A DNA stretch of 64,000 nucleotides from Panicum virgatum (GCF_016808335.1 NC_053137.1:5283904-5347903), one strand, 5' to 3'; positions 1 to 11,499 are shown, counted from the first letter of the stretch. A program made the numbers and translations. The notes: generated from the sequence alone by a model not told the origin.

Positions 1-899
1 GTCTATTGTCGTTGAAGTTGGAGGCATTGAGTTAGGCCAGGGGCTTTGGACAAAAGTGAAGCAGATGGCAGCATTTGGTCTTGGACAATTGTGGACTGAT
101 GGAAGTCAAGAGTTGTCAGACAGAATAAGAGTTATTCAAGCGGATACATTGAGTAATGTACAGGGAGGGTGGACCACAGGGAGTACAACATCAGAATCTA
201 GCTGTGAAGCAGTTCGTCTTGCCTGCAATATCTTGGTTGACAGGCTGAAATCAGTCAAGGAGCAATTTCAAGAAAAGCAAAGCAGCCTTTCATGGGATGA
301 ACTTATTTCCAAGGTTATTGGTTACTTCCTTTCTTACCAATTGTAGGGAGCTACCTTCTTCTGTGATCCACTTGTTGTAGCAGAATTTGACCATCTCTGT
401 CTTTCATATGGAAAAAGTGTTTGCTTAGAAAATTACTCACTACCAGCTTTTAACATTACATTGCACATCTATAACTTAATTTTCTCAATATATGAATTGT
501 TGCTTTTACCAATATGCAGGCAAAAATGGTTGGTGTGGACTTATCAGCACGAGAATACTACATTCCTGGGCCTTCTGGTTCTTATCTAAACTATGGAGCT
601 GCTGCTAGTGAGGTATTCTTGTTTTATGCTTAAAAGTCTGGCTTAAGACACACTGCTCTAGACAATAGAATGATGATAGCAAACGACTGAAATGTGTATG
701 GCCATGTTAAGATGTTCGTTCAACATTGCAGGTTGAGATTGATCTTCTCACTGGGGCCACCACTATTTTGCGAAGTGATCTTATATACGACTGTGGCCAG
801 AGCTTAAACCCTGCCGTGGACTTGGGGCAGGTCTGTACAATGTGTTTGAACGTATTTATATCGCTCTTTTTCACCTTCAGAAATCTGCAGATTTGTTTT
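1..899 (+). pseudogene. Partial inverted copy of the aldehyde oxidase gene
   Basis: This is an almost exact inverted duplicate of positions 3384-2486 of the neighbouring aldehyde oxidase gene. Position n here pairs with 3385-n along the whole arm, with no net insertion or deletion. It carries the 3' part of exon 6 (2-313), all of exon 7 (520-612) and all of exon 8 (732-830), with their introns and splice sites. Exon 6 encodes part of the molybdopterin domain, including the VEVGGIELGQGLWTK motif. By eye I find only four or five substitutions, among them Thr to Ser in the WTDG region and His to Arg in EAVHLAC. The homology stops abruptly at 899 inside intron 8, where LINE sequence begins. The left end lies outside the window, so I cannot tell whether a fuller copy exists there. 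Recent duplication and assembly artefact are both possible. Confidence 0.85.
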
Positions 900-1985
900 A
901 CACATGCACTTTATGCAAATTTGGATCTTGGTGCCACTGGGAATAATTCTCTACAGATAAATACTGAGGTTGGGGATTACTGAGGTTGGGGATGGCGCCA
1001 ATACACTTTTTTGGAAGGATAAATGGCTCGCAGGAAAAAAAATATCCAAGATATTGCGCCTCACGTCTATGCCTTGGTCTCAAGAAGAACAGCTGCTAGA
1101 CGTTCTGTTCTTGAGGCCCTGATCAATGAAAAATGGATAGAGGATATTCAGGGGTCAATTTCTCCAGAAGCTCTGATGGAGTATCTAGTCTTATGGGATG
1201 TGATATCAGAGGTAGACTTACATGTGGGGGTTCAGGACAAACATATTTGGAGGCTTTCCACCTCAGGACAATATACAGCACGGTCGGCTTATGATGCTTT
1301 ATTTCGGGGGGGCATTTATTTCAGACCATATGAAAGGATTTGGAAGTCCTGGGCTCCACCCAAATGCCGTTTTTTCATGTGGTTAGTCGCTCATAATCGG
1401 TGCTGGACTGCTGATCGCTTGGCTCGTTGAGGCCTTCAACATCCAGATAAGTGTCTTTTGCGTGATCAGGAGGACGAGAACATACAGCATTTGCTCATTG
1501 GGTGTGTGGTCGCCAGGCAGTTTTGGTACTCCCTCCTTCATAGCGTTGGCCTCTCTCAGCTGTCTCCGGCGGTTAACGACTCTCCTTTCGACGCATGGTG
1601 GGAAAGGGTGGCAGCAGCAGTTACTGGAGATGTGCAAAGAGGGCTAAACTCGCTTATCATCCTTGGTGCTTGGTGTATATGGAAGCATAGGAATAACTGC
1701 GTTTTTAATGGGGCTTCCCCAAGTGTTGCCAGCATGCTAAGCATGGCTAGAGATGAGGCTCATTTGTGGACCCTGGCAGGTGCCAAGGGTCTTGCCTCTC
1801 TCTCGGTCAGGGTTGTTGGCTAGGATGTTCTTGTCCAGGGTCTTGGGTCGATCTTACATGTAACAGGCGATTTATTCCCCCTCTAGTTTGGGTGTGTGTG
1901 GGGGTCTTTCTGTATGACTCCAACCTTCTTCTATTAATACAATGATACGCAGCTCTCCTGCGTGTTCGAGAAAAAAATAAATAAA
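900..1985 (+). mobile_element. 5'-truncated L1-type LINE (3' end of the RT ORF with zinc-binding domain)
   Basis: The translated sequence resembles the C-terminal part of plant LINE ORF2. It starts near VGDGANTLFWKDKWL, continues through a zf-RVT-like region (IWKSWAPPKCRFFMWL, then HNRCWTADRLA) and ends in a degenerate tail around 1820. The 3' UTR has the usual plant L1 ending (TTAATACAATGATACGCAGC) and an A-rich tail at about 1970-1990. It is dead: an extra base in the A run near 1031-1038 shifts the frame, and a TGA at 1428-1430 interrupts the ORF before GLQHP. A 16-bp segment is tandemly repeated at 962-977 and 978-993. The endonuclease and most of the RT are absent. I could not recognise a target-site duplication. 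The exact 5' boundary is uncertain, because 900-960 could be LINE or filler sequence. Confidence 0.8.
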
Positions 1986-2093
1986 TACAACACATGATAT
2001 CCAAGAAATTTACCAATTTGTTTTGAACCTGCACAACATGTTAGCTCATCTGCAACCAATTAAAAGCATAATCAAAGGTGAGAAACTAAGCAC

Positions 2094-5000
2094 CTTTTGA
2101 AGAGAGCACCCGATTCTTGTGGAATCCACTATTAAGCAGCTTAACATTGAACTGTTTTGGGATGGTGTCCACAGTTGGGATCTTGTATGTCCATGTCCCG
2201 TCTGAGATAACCAATCCATCTGAGTTGGTGACATATTCCTCGCTCATGAAATAGCCAATTCCTTGAACAAATGCCCCTTCAACCTGAAACATGAAAAGTA
2301 AAGTCGAAGTTGACAAACATGAAAGTAGCCCCACAATGAATATATTACAAGGTACTTCGATTATTGTAGCTCAGCTGTCGGAAAATATTGACACTTTTCC
2401 AAGTTTAAAGTAAAGATATTAATTTATCACCTGATATCTGCAAGTGAGTAATACTTCAAGATCATCAACAAAAGAAACAGAGAAGAAAACAAATCTGCAG
2501 ATTTCTGAAGGTGAAAAAGAGCGATATAAATACGTTCAAACACATTGTACAGACCTGCCCCAAGTCCACGGCAGGGTTTAAGCTCTGGCCACAGTCGTAT
2601 ATAAGATCACTTCGCAAAATAGTGGTGGCCCCAGTGAGAAGATCAATCTCAACCTGCAATGTTGAACGAACATCTTAACATGGCCATACACATTTCAGTC
2701 GTTTGCTATCATCATTCTATTGTCTAGAGCAGTGTGTCTTAAGCCAGACTTTTAAGCATAAAACAAGAATACCTCACTAGCAGCAGCTCCATAGTTTAGA
2801 TAAGAACCAGAAGGCCCTGGAATGTAGTATTCTCGTGCTGATAAGTCCACACCAACCATTTTTGCCTGCATATTGGTAAAAGCAACAATTCATATATTGA
2901 GAAAATTAAGTTATAGATGTGCAATGTAATGTTAAAAGCTGGTAATGAGTAATTTTCTAAGCAAGCACTTTTTCCATATGAAAGACAGAGATGGTCAAAT
3001 TCTGCTACAACAAGTGGATCACAGAAGAAGGTAGCTCCCTACAATTGGTAAGAAAGGAAGTAACCAATAACCTTGGAAATAAGTTCATCCAATGAAAGGC
3101 TGCTTTGCTTTTCTTGAAATTGCTCCTTGACTGATTTCAGCCTGTCAACCAAGATATTGCAGGCAAGATGAACTGCTTCACAGCTAGATTCTGATGTTGT
3201 ACTCCCTGTGGTCCACCCTCCCTGTACATTACTCAATGTATCCGCTTGAATAACTCTTATTCTGTCTGACAACTCTTGAGTTCCATCAGTCCACAATTGT
3301 CCAAGACCAAATGCTGCCATCTGCTTCACTTTTGTCCAAAGCCCCTGGCCTAACTCAATGCCTCCAACTTCAACGACAATAGACCCATCATTAAGGATAG
3401 ACACTTTTCCAGGTGTCGGTCGAGATAATACTTTGTGTACAATTGGCACAAAAGAGAGGCCTCGCTTTTTCCATCTGTTATTTTTGTTGAAAGACTGGAC
3501 TATTTCAAGACGGTGCTGGTAGTTTTCTGATGCAGTCAATTGACCACATATAGATGGAAGCGTATAACCCATGCCATCTTCACTGCACTCATTGTGAAAC
3601 AAAGAAAGGCTCTCAACTGTGTGAAGATTTCTATGCCTAACCAAATTAGCATCAGTGGAGAGTGCAGAAGCAACATGCTCAATTATAGCTTCAGAAACAT
3701 AAGAGCCTTGTACTTCCCCAGGCCCCCGCATCGCAGACTTCGTTGTGGTGTTTGTTTTACAGACCTTTGCTTCATAAGAAAAGGCACCCCAATTATATTT
3801 CTTCAGTGCCTCGATGAAATTGTGAGGAATGGCCGGGCTAACATCTTTTGTCATTCCTGCATTTATGAACAAAGCTATATGCAAAGCAGTGATCTTTCCA
3901 TCTGACTTGAATCCCACTGAATAGCATATTTTCATGGGATGCCGACCTCCACTCACAATCATGTCGGTTTTGCGGTCCAGATACATTCGAACAGGACGGC
4001 GCAACTTAAATGCTGCAAGTGCACAAGCAGTCGCCACCTGTAGTAAAAGAAATTAATATGATGAGTGCTTCGAAAAAAGTCAAAAACTGCTAGGCTAAGT
4101 GAACGCAGTATAGTGTATAGAACAGACCCATTCAACCTTACTAATCATCTATGCACAAAATATATAAAAAAAAAGAACACACAGCATTATTAATGATTGC
4201 TTTATATATTGACAATTACCCGTATTGGGGTTACCTGTACTTACAGGTTTTGGTTGTCAAGATAGTTACCTCAATGGTTTGAAGGGCACGAAATAGTTTT
4301 TTTTTCTTTTTAAAAATATTTTGAAAGAACAGCTGGTAATACTCCTATACATTTTTGCTATGTTGATTATCACTTTATCAGACATATTAGACATGAACAT
4401 AAAACAATACTTGCTTGTTTACCACTTGTGCTCCACAATAGTGCAGACTACAAAATATAGACTGGTAAAAAGAAAGAGAAAATTAACATGTTCCAGCATT
4501 TTAAGCACAGATTGCTATGAGAGACCATGGCTTGACACTTACAGGCAATGATCTAACAGCTTTCCCCCCAAAGCCACCGCCAACTCTTCGAGTAATAACA
4601 CGAACATTGTGAAAAGGCAAACCAAGGCACTTTGCAATGACATTTTGTGTTAGTCTCAGGGCATTGACTTGAGCTATAAACTACCATGCAGTTATCCTCA
4701 TCAGGTATGGCCAGAGCAGTTTGTGTTTCCATGTAAAAGTAGTACTGAGAATTAAGCTTCACCTGCAAAAGGTGTTTCTTAGCTGCAGATCATTATAGTA
4801 ACAATATCTAAGATATATCAGAAAAAGATGCACACTAAATTTTGCTCCCTTTTTAGGATCTATCATAGGATTATGTATGCCACACAGAAAAGTTAGCCAA
4901 GGTAGAACATAACTAAATCAAACGAAAAAGGAAAATAAAAGGCACAGGTACCCCACAAAAGCAGCTTAAGCTAATGTAGGAGAGAATAATGAGATGTATT

Positions 5001-8000
5001 CCTCCAAACCCTAGAAGGGTGGGATATATAGATCCTATACATGGGCCTCTAGATGGGCCTCTATACATGGGCTCACATATACACCAACAGCTAAATCACT
5101 TTAGGCACCAGTGGTGGGGCAACCTAGAACATACTATATTGCAAATTCGTCAGATTTCATGCCACATGTGGAAAACCACTTGAAGATATTTATCATTTAT
5201 GTAATCAATGGCTAGGAATGCTGGCGCACAAGCACATACTGTTTGTACTCTACATTAAAATATATGTATCCACACTTTACATTAAAATTTATGTATCCAC
5301 AGATCGAACTGATGCAGGAAGTGTACCTCAGCTGAGTAGATTTTTTGATCTGCTTCTGCCATCCCTTTTGAGAAATCGCCAATCTTTTGGGGAAGAAGAA
5401 AAGGTGGGGTTTCAAAATAACTGCATCTTCTTACAGCATCCTCTATCGATAAAATTGGAGCATCTAAGTTCTCAGTACTGTAGTCAACAACAGCTCGTTT
5501 CGCAGCGATATTAGCAAACCTTTGTGTTTCTGCAATCTATGCCAAAAAGATTCAGGATAGCTGAATATCACTTTGTGTGGAGGTAGCGTTTTCATAAACA
5601 ACAATTCATTATTAGTAATCTCTAAATCCAAAACTACCACTACAAAAGCCATACCACAATAGCAAGAGGTTCCCCAGCACACTGAGTAACTGGATCACCA
5701 AATAGAGGTTCAGGTCCAAATATAGTGCTGGCTCCAAAATTTCCACCACCTTCTGGGATATCTTTAACAGTCACAACTCCCAACGTATTAAGCTGCTTGA
5801 GAGAAGGATCGAGTTCTATGCTGCTCACATGGGCTAAAGGTTTTGTGCTATATATAAATGCTCCATAAAGACAGTCCTTGGGAGAGGGAATGTCATCCAC
5901 AAATACAGCCTCACCTATATATATTGGTTTTGTGTCAGCACTCAGGACTGTGGTTTTACTTTCCAAAAGAACATATGATGAAAGATTGACAATGATTAAA
6001 TAAGCCACAATGTCTGGAGGGAGTGATTATTCATAGTACTGCAAAGTCCATACCAGAGGCTTGGAGTTCTGCTCCAACTTTCTTGGCTGGTATGCCAACT
6101 GGGAGGTAGTCTTTATTGATTTCAATGATCTGATTTGAATATTCAAGTATGCGATCATTGCTACATGAACCCGATTTCATATTATTTGTCTTCAGGGAAG
6201 CATCGACATGCGCATTAGGTCCACAATTTGGATTTCCATTGGTGCCAGAAGGTACAGAGCCGTTAAGATGAACTGCCTTTACAGGCTTCAAGGTGTCTTT
6301 GGTTACTGGGTAAAGAAAACTAAACATAAATGCAACTGCCAAACTTGATCTATATGCAGCATGTCTTGTGCCTTCATTAGGAACAATTGTTTTCTTGAGA
6401 AGTGTACACGCTTCAAGCAGTACCGATGCAGTAATGGGTTTACCCACTAACAGTTTCTCAACATTGCTAGCCCTGGTGGCATGCTGGGTTCCATATGCAC
6501 CAAAAGCCAGGCATAGCTCTCTCAATATTAAGCTGTTTGAAGTTCCATCTGGAGCAACTCGAGCCAAGAAAGCAGCATTAAGATATGCAACTGCATTGCC
6601 AAGAGGGCGTGGAGAAGCTCGGTATGTCTCAAATAGCACAGAGGTTCCTCTTGTACTTACTGCCTTATCCATGGTTCTATAATCAGATAAAGCACCAGTG
6701 GGAGTCCCATGAGGAATGTAAATGCTCAATAGCAGTGTCTTGTAATCACAAGGTGGCATCTGCAGGAATTCCTCCAAGGTGACAGTCAGCCTTTTCGATG
6801 ATACCTGGATGCATACTGAAGAACCGACAGCAAGAAGGATTGTTGCGATGTCAGAGGCAAACTGGTCCCTCTGTGCCATTATCAGATTTCCACCCAAGCT
6901 CGCTGTGTTCCGGACAAACGTAGAAGCCACCTTTTCCATGTGATCAGCAATCTTACAAAAGATCACATCATTGCAGCCCCCAGCTTCTCTTAAAACCTCA
7001 ATTGCTCTGGAAATCGATACAGCAGCTCCAATTTCAACACCCTTGGCTTCCTTACTAACTGAATTCAGTTCCGGGATGCATCTCAGGTCAATGTACCTAT
7101 CATACACCTCTGCCTCTCTGTAAACGCCTGAAGCAGTGTTGCCCACAACCACCCTTGTTCTACTTTTGCCAAACAACTCAGAACCTACCAGATTATAGTA
7201 CTCCTCCACACTCCGAGGCCGGTGCCAAGTGCTGCCACTCCCAACCAATGCCGGCGGCGTGCACCCTTCAATCCCAGAAGAAGCTCTGATCTCAGTCTTC
7301 AGGAACTCCGGGAAGACACCGATGGCCCCCTCATCGTACCGCGGCAGCTTGGAAGCATGGGCGCCCCCCTTCCTCCAGAAGGTGTTGAGGCCCAGGTCCT
7401 CCAAATCCACGTCGGCCGCGAAGCTCTTGCAGGCGTCGGCGATGGGGCGGTACCCCGTGCAGCGGCAGAGGTTGCCCGCCACCGCACTCTCCGCCTCGGC
7501 CGCCGTGAGCCTGGTGGCCCCCTCGGGCGGAGGCGGCCTCCGTCCCTCGCCCTTGGCCTCGGCGCCCGCGAGCGCGGCGGCGATGGCCATGCACACCCCG
7601 GGCGTGCAGAAGCCGCACTGCGTGGCGTGGAACCCCGCGAGGCGCTCGTGCACGGCGTGGCCGCGGCCGAGCCCCTCGGTGGTGGTGACCGCGCGGTGGT
7701 GGAGCCCGTGCACCAGCGTCAGGCAGGAGCTCGCCGCGGCGTGCGACACCGCGCCCGACGCCGCGTCGTAGGTGGAGAGCAGCACCACGCACGCGCCGCA
7801 CCCGCCTGCGGAACGGGCCCGAGCTCGTCAAGCTCAAAAAATCCCTGAACAGAAATAGAAGAGGTGGTGGGGGAAGGAGGAGGAGGTGGTGGCGTGCCTT
7901 CGCCGCAGCCGAGCTTGGGGCCGGTGAAGCGGGTGCGCGTGCGGAGGAACTCGAGGAGGGTGGCGCCGGGGTCCACGTCCCCGTCGCGGAGCTCCACGCG

Positions 8001-8066
8001 CTCGCCGTTGACCGCGAAGACCACCGCCGCGGAGGACGGAGCGGGCGAAGCAGCAGCAGCAGCCAT
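2094..8066 (-). pseudogene. AO: Aldehyde oxidase (molybdo-flavoenzyme), frameshifted and lacking its last exon
   Basis: This is a plant aldehyde oxidase; family members oxidise aldehydes such as abscisic aldehyde and indole-3-acetaldehyde in the cytosol. Exons on the minus strand: 8066-7898, 7805-6054, 5914-5655, 5536-5327, 4762-4543, 4037-3072, 2865-2773, 2653-2555 and 2283-2094. Visible motifs are the first 2Fe-2S cluster (C54, C59, C62, C84), the second (C120, C123, C170, C172), the FAD loop VVVGNTASGVY, the molybdenum loop GGGFGGKA and MRGPGEVQGSY. All exon phases agree except exon 5. It is 220 nt and has one extra base near 4648-4653, just before the GGGFGG motif. Exon 9 ends at SSK plus one base with a GT donor, but no exon with the family's GEPPLLLA motif follows. 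That motif contains the catalytic Glu, and about 70 residues are missing. Intron 1 has a GC donor. The first Met of MAAAAASPAP was chosen because it directly precedes the ferredoxin-like domain. Confidence 0.9.
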
Positions 8067-8502
8067 CGCGCTCGCGCGGCGCGGGGAGAGAGATGCGCGG
8101 CGGGGGCGTTCGTCCGCGCGTGCGGGCCGGAACCGGATTCCCATCTGGGCGGCGCCCCGCAGCTTGCTTATCTACTACTCCTACTCTACTCTACTGCCAC
8201 CGCCACCTCCCTCGCTCGCTCGCAGCTTCGCAGGCGTGGTCGCTGTCGCCGCGAAATTCCAAGCGGGCGGAGGCGACCGACGCTGACGCGGAGGGCCGGC
8301 GTGTCGCGCGCGGCGCGCTCGCCGAGCGCCACGAGGGTGACGCGGCGGGGCTGCGCGAAGGCGACGGCTAAAAGCCCCTGCCGCCGACGGGAGGGGCCCG
8401 CGGGTGCATGGCGCGGGGTTAACGGGTAGTTTACGCGAGTGGCTTTCGGGGTTGGCTGATGGAGCCGGTGGTGACGGCGTCGTGGTGTGCGTGCGTGGGC
8501 TG

Positions 8503-8630
8503 ATCGGCACGTGAGGGACGGCCGGGTGACGCGGCGGCGGCGAAGGTCCTGGACGCGGCGCGGGCCGGCCATGCTCCGGCCACGTGCCGCCGCTGCAAGC
8601 TGAAGATATTTTGACGGCCGACCGCCCCAC
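8503..8630 (-). promoter_or_regulatory. Upstream region of the aldehyde oxidase gene with G-box motifs
   Basis: CACGTG G-boxes (core ACGTG, the ABRE core) lie at 8508-8513 and 8581-8586. The second recurs in the duplicated block at 8822-8827. They sit about 440-760 bp upstream of the AO start codon. ACGTG cores are established binding sites for bZIP and bHLH factors; a role here is only inferred. I found no convincing TATA box, and the region nearest the start is CT-rich. Confidence 0.35.
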
Positions 8631-8992
8631 GCGATGGGACAGCGCCACAGCGGTTCTTTGCTGGTTTTCTTCGAGCCGTGTTTAGATGTTTTGTAAAAAA
8701 AAATTTATGATAAAATTTTATTAATTTGAAGTACTAAATAAAGTCTAATTTGTGAGGGACGGCCGGGTGACGCGGCGGCGGCGAAGGTTCTGGACGCGGC
8801 ACGGGCCGGCCGTGCTCCGGCCACGTGCCGCCGCTGCAAGCTGAAGATATTTTGACGGCCGACCGCCCCACGCGATGGGACAGCGCCACAGCGGTTCTTT
8901 ACTGGTTTTTTTCGGGCTGTGTTTAGATGTTTTGAAAAAAAATGTGTGATGGAATCTTACTAATTTGAAGTATTAAATAAAATCTATTTATA
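8511..8992. repeat. Tandem duplication, two copies with a 241-bp period
   Basis: The block starting GTGAGGGACGGCCGG at 8511 recurs at 8752. The first copy runs to 8751. Both copies contain the GC-rich AO upstream sequence and the first ~80 bp of the adjacent MITE, so the duplication happened after the MITE inserted. The copies differ at few positions in the GC-rich half and more in the AT-rich MITE part. Confidence 0.85.
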
Positions 8993-9260
8993 AAATTTTT
9001 TGCACAGATGGGTTATAAATCACGAGACGAATCTAATGATGCTAATAATCCATGATTAATCAATAATTAGCGGTTTGTTACTGTAGCATCACTGTTGCAA
9101 ATCGTGGATTAAGTAGGCTCATTAGATCCGTCTCGCGATTTACAGTTCATCTATGCAAAAAGTTTTGTAAATAGACTTCATTTAGTACTCCATGCAATAT
9201 ATATGTCGAAATATTCGATGTGACGTTTTTTTGTTTACGGAGTGGGTACTAAACAGAGCC
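8915..9260. mobile_element. MITE of the common grass GGCT(C/G)TGTTTAG type
   Basis: This is a ~346-bp AT-rich non-coding element. Its left end GGCTGTGTTTAG matches the reverse complement of its right end CTAAACAGAGCC apart from one base. Internally it has segments typical of this abundant grass MITE group, for example AATATTCGATGTGACG and GAGACGAATCTAATG. A truncated copy of its left end is present at about 8672-8751 because of the tandem duplication. No clear target-site duplication was seen, so I do not assign a superfamily. The autonomous partner is not in the window. Confidence 0.65.
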
Positions 9261-10498
9261 TCAGCCATGTGCCCTGCTGGAGTGGCAGTGCTGTTTTTTT
9301 CTTGAAGGATGTGGCAGTGCTGGTTTTGCTCGAAGCTAAACAAGACATCGACCTGATTATTTGTTTTTTGTTATAATATGTTTATACAACTTTAACATTA
9401 ATATTGTTGCGAGATAATTATAGACCCATGAATTATCAAACTAAGTGAGCATCAGGTTGATCTCAGTTCTTTTTTTTTGAAAGAAAATTGATCCCAATTG
9501 TCGAGTGAGGATCAAGGTTCATAGTTGAAGCAAAAGTCAATTTAGAGTATAAATAATCATTCTGTTCTTTCGGCAACTAGTAACAGTATTTTCTTCTCAC
9601 ATCAACCACCAGGTAGTCAACTGTACTTTTCTCTCAAGCAGATTAGCACCAGCCACTAGCCACAGCCAGCCGAAGAGTGAATATTTTTGATAATTTACGG
9701 ATCTATGTGTGAATTTTAAAAAAAGTTGGACACCGGATTTCAAAATATCCAAACCCAACCGCATTGTATATAAGAGATCGGTGGGCATCCGAATTGTAAA
9801 GCACCTGGCAAAAGTTATAATATCTTAACTCTCAGTGGAAAATTTTGACAAAATGTTTCGTTACGCACCTGCTTAGTTGCTTTATCAAAGAAAATGACTT
9901 TTCCGCACCAAAAAATCCAAGAATAAGAATGTAACTAGTATATATAGCAGTACTGCTCCTATAGAATCTAACAACATGCATAATTACCATATACTGCCAG
10001 AGTTAATTTAGAGACTGTTTCCAAGTGAAGTCAAAATGTTCCGAAGGTCCTATGTCTATTTGACAAGCAGAGGGACTTACTGAAGTGCATGTTTTGTCCG
10101 AAAATGTATCAGTCCCCTTCATTGCTGCTGCCTCCGTCTTAATGAAGAAAGAAGTGAAAAAGGTTCAGACAAGAAGGGATAAACTAAAAACAACTCCCAA
10201 AGTAACATGTCCTAAGCAAGTCAAACCTAGCGATATCAGAAGTAATGGACCCTTTGTATAATTTTATTCCTCTCAGAAGTAATGGTCCCTTTCTCTGATT
10301 CTTTTATAATTATAGTATCTGATACAGAATTGGACATATGAGAATCGAAGCTTTCCATTTGCAAATTTTAACAAAACAGAAATTCAGAAGATTACGATGA
10401 TCCACAATAAAAGTCAACTTCTTTACTAACTGATTCTTGTGATTCACCAATGTTGACAGAAATTCTTCAGTTACGGGTTTTACATAATTTGCAACTTA
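9261..10498. other. Intergenic DNA between the MITE and the LTO1-like gene
   Basis: This is AT-rich sequence without an ORF that I can support. The longest open frame (63 codons near 9600-9790, minus strand) resembles no protein I recognise. No RNA gene was seen. A direct repeat of the phrase TCAGAAGTAATGG occurs near 10230 and 10275. Confidence 0.6.
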
Positions 10499-10620
10499 CT
10501 ACAGATACTCAATACCCTGCTTCTGTGACTTGGATCGACCTTCATACTCCAATTTCACTACCATGCTTGCAGTAATAATCCCAACCTTCAGCCTTATCTT
10601 CCCCATGATTTCCTGAATTT
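10499..10620 (-). repeat. Tandem copy of the LTO1 3' coding end, reading frame still open
   Basis: This segment is a diverged tandem copy (152-bp shift) of 10651-10772, the last 37 codons of the upstream gene with its TAG stop. The copy also reads through 37 codons to a TAG, in register and without indels or premature stops. It differs at about 13 residues, for example IRLKVGIITAS here against IRLKFRITTAS in the main gene. An AG acceptor-like dinucleotide lies at its start (ATTCAG), but I see no matching donor. It may be decaying 3' UTR or an alternative terminal exon. Confidence 0.7.
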
Positions 10621-10650
10621 CACATTTATACAATGCTGATTGCTCACCAC

Positions 10651-11076
10651 CTACAGATCCTCAAAACTCTGTTTCAGTGACTTTGATCGACTTGCATGCT
10701 CCAACTTCACACCCAAGCTTGCGGTAGTAATTCTGAACTTTAGCCTTATCTTCTCCATGATTTCCTGAATTTGCTCATTCTCTGGATCTTCCATAGGGTA
10801 GCTACTCAGCAGTGCAGCCATCTGCTCAAGATTCTTCTTCATGCGATCCGAGAATGCATTATGGTTGATGTGAGCTGCTGCAATCCAGACGTCTAAGCAG
10901 CTCCGGTAGAAGCCCAGTTCTCCCCCTACCTGAAAACCCATGTTCAGACCAAGCGTCCTCCCCTCTTCCTTCCCTAATACCAAGCCAGCGGCGTAGCCAA
11001 TCCTGAAACCCTCTTGGTATTGTGTCTCATCTAGAAGCAATGATGGTTCAAGGAAATCATCGAATTTCGCATCCAT
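10651..11076 (-). CDS. LTO1: LTO1/ORAOV1-like protein (Yae1 partner, deca-GX3 motif)
   Basis: This is an intact 141-residue ORF. LTO1 with Yae1 forms an adaptor that recruits the cytosolic Fe-S assembly machinery to ABCE1/Rli1; that role comes from yeast and human work. The sequence shows the family hallmark, an unbroken series of glycines every fourth residue from about residue 24 to 54 (FRIG, YAAG, LVLG, KEEG, RTLG, LNMG, FQVG, GELG). A helical C-terminal half follows, with the MEDPENEQIQEIMEKIR region that matches the conserved end of ORAOV1 proteins. The length is usual for the family. The start is the first Met (MDAKFDDFLEPSLL), just after AG acceptor-like sequence at 11084-11090, so a 5' UTR intron is likely. 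A tandem copy of the final exon segment lies downstream. Confidence 0.85.
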   Translation of the reverse strand: MDAKFDDFLEPSLLLDETQYQEGFRIGYAAGLVLGKEEGRTLGLNMGFQVGGELGFYRSCLDVWIAAAHINHNAFSDRMKKNLEQMAALLSSYPMEDPENEQIQEIMEKIRLKFRITTASLGVKLEHASRSKSLKQSFEDL

Positions 11077-11083
11077 GGTACAA

Positions 11084-11353
11084 CCTACAATCCCCTGGGA
11101 GGATTAATTCCAAGAAGCCTGTTTCGTAAAAATGCGTGGAAGCAAACAGTGAGTTCTCAGACACAGTTCTTGCGCCGACCTATTCCCAATTCATTTCAGG
11201 AAAGAAAAAAAAAAACTACGACGCTGTTCCCATCTCATTCTCCGCACCGGAACCCCTGATCCAGGAGCAGTCACGGCGTCGCCCAAAGGCGGAACCTGAG
11301 AGCGAGAGAAGAGCGATGAGGCCCCAGGAATTCAAAGAAACCATGAGACTTAC
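11084..11353 (-). other. Probable 5' UTR intron of the LTO1-like gene
   Basis: On the minus strand a strong donor, GTAAGT, occupies 11353-11348. An acceptor-like TTGTAG lies just before the LTO1 start codon. The open frames in this interval (both strands) have no similarity that I recognise. The intron call rests only on splice-site motifs and position. Confidence 0.35.
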
Positions 11354-11499
11354 AGCTGTAGCGCCGATGAAGATCAACAAGGCAAGGGTGGCGACCGAAA
11401 CCCAAGTCGCCTTTCTCCGCTTCCCCTTCTCCCTCCTCCAAGGCCCTCTCCTCTCGCTGAGCCTTCGTCCTCTTCCGGCGACAACGAAGCGACGGCGGC

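Noticed and set aside
4989..5183. Possible transposon or gene in AO intron 4 (TATACATGGGCCTCTAGATGGGCC repeats)
   Set aside because: The short direct repeats are real, but no terminal repeats or coding potential could be established.
9597..9788. 63-codon minus-strand ORF in the AO-LTO1 intergenic region
   Set aside because: It has no similarity, no regulatory context and a length expected by chance.
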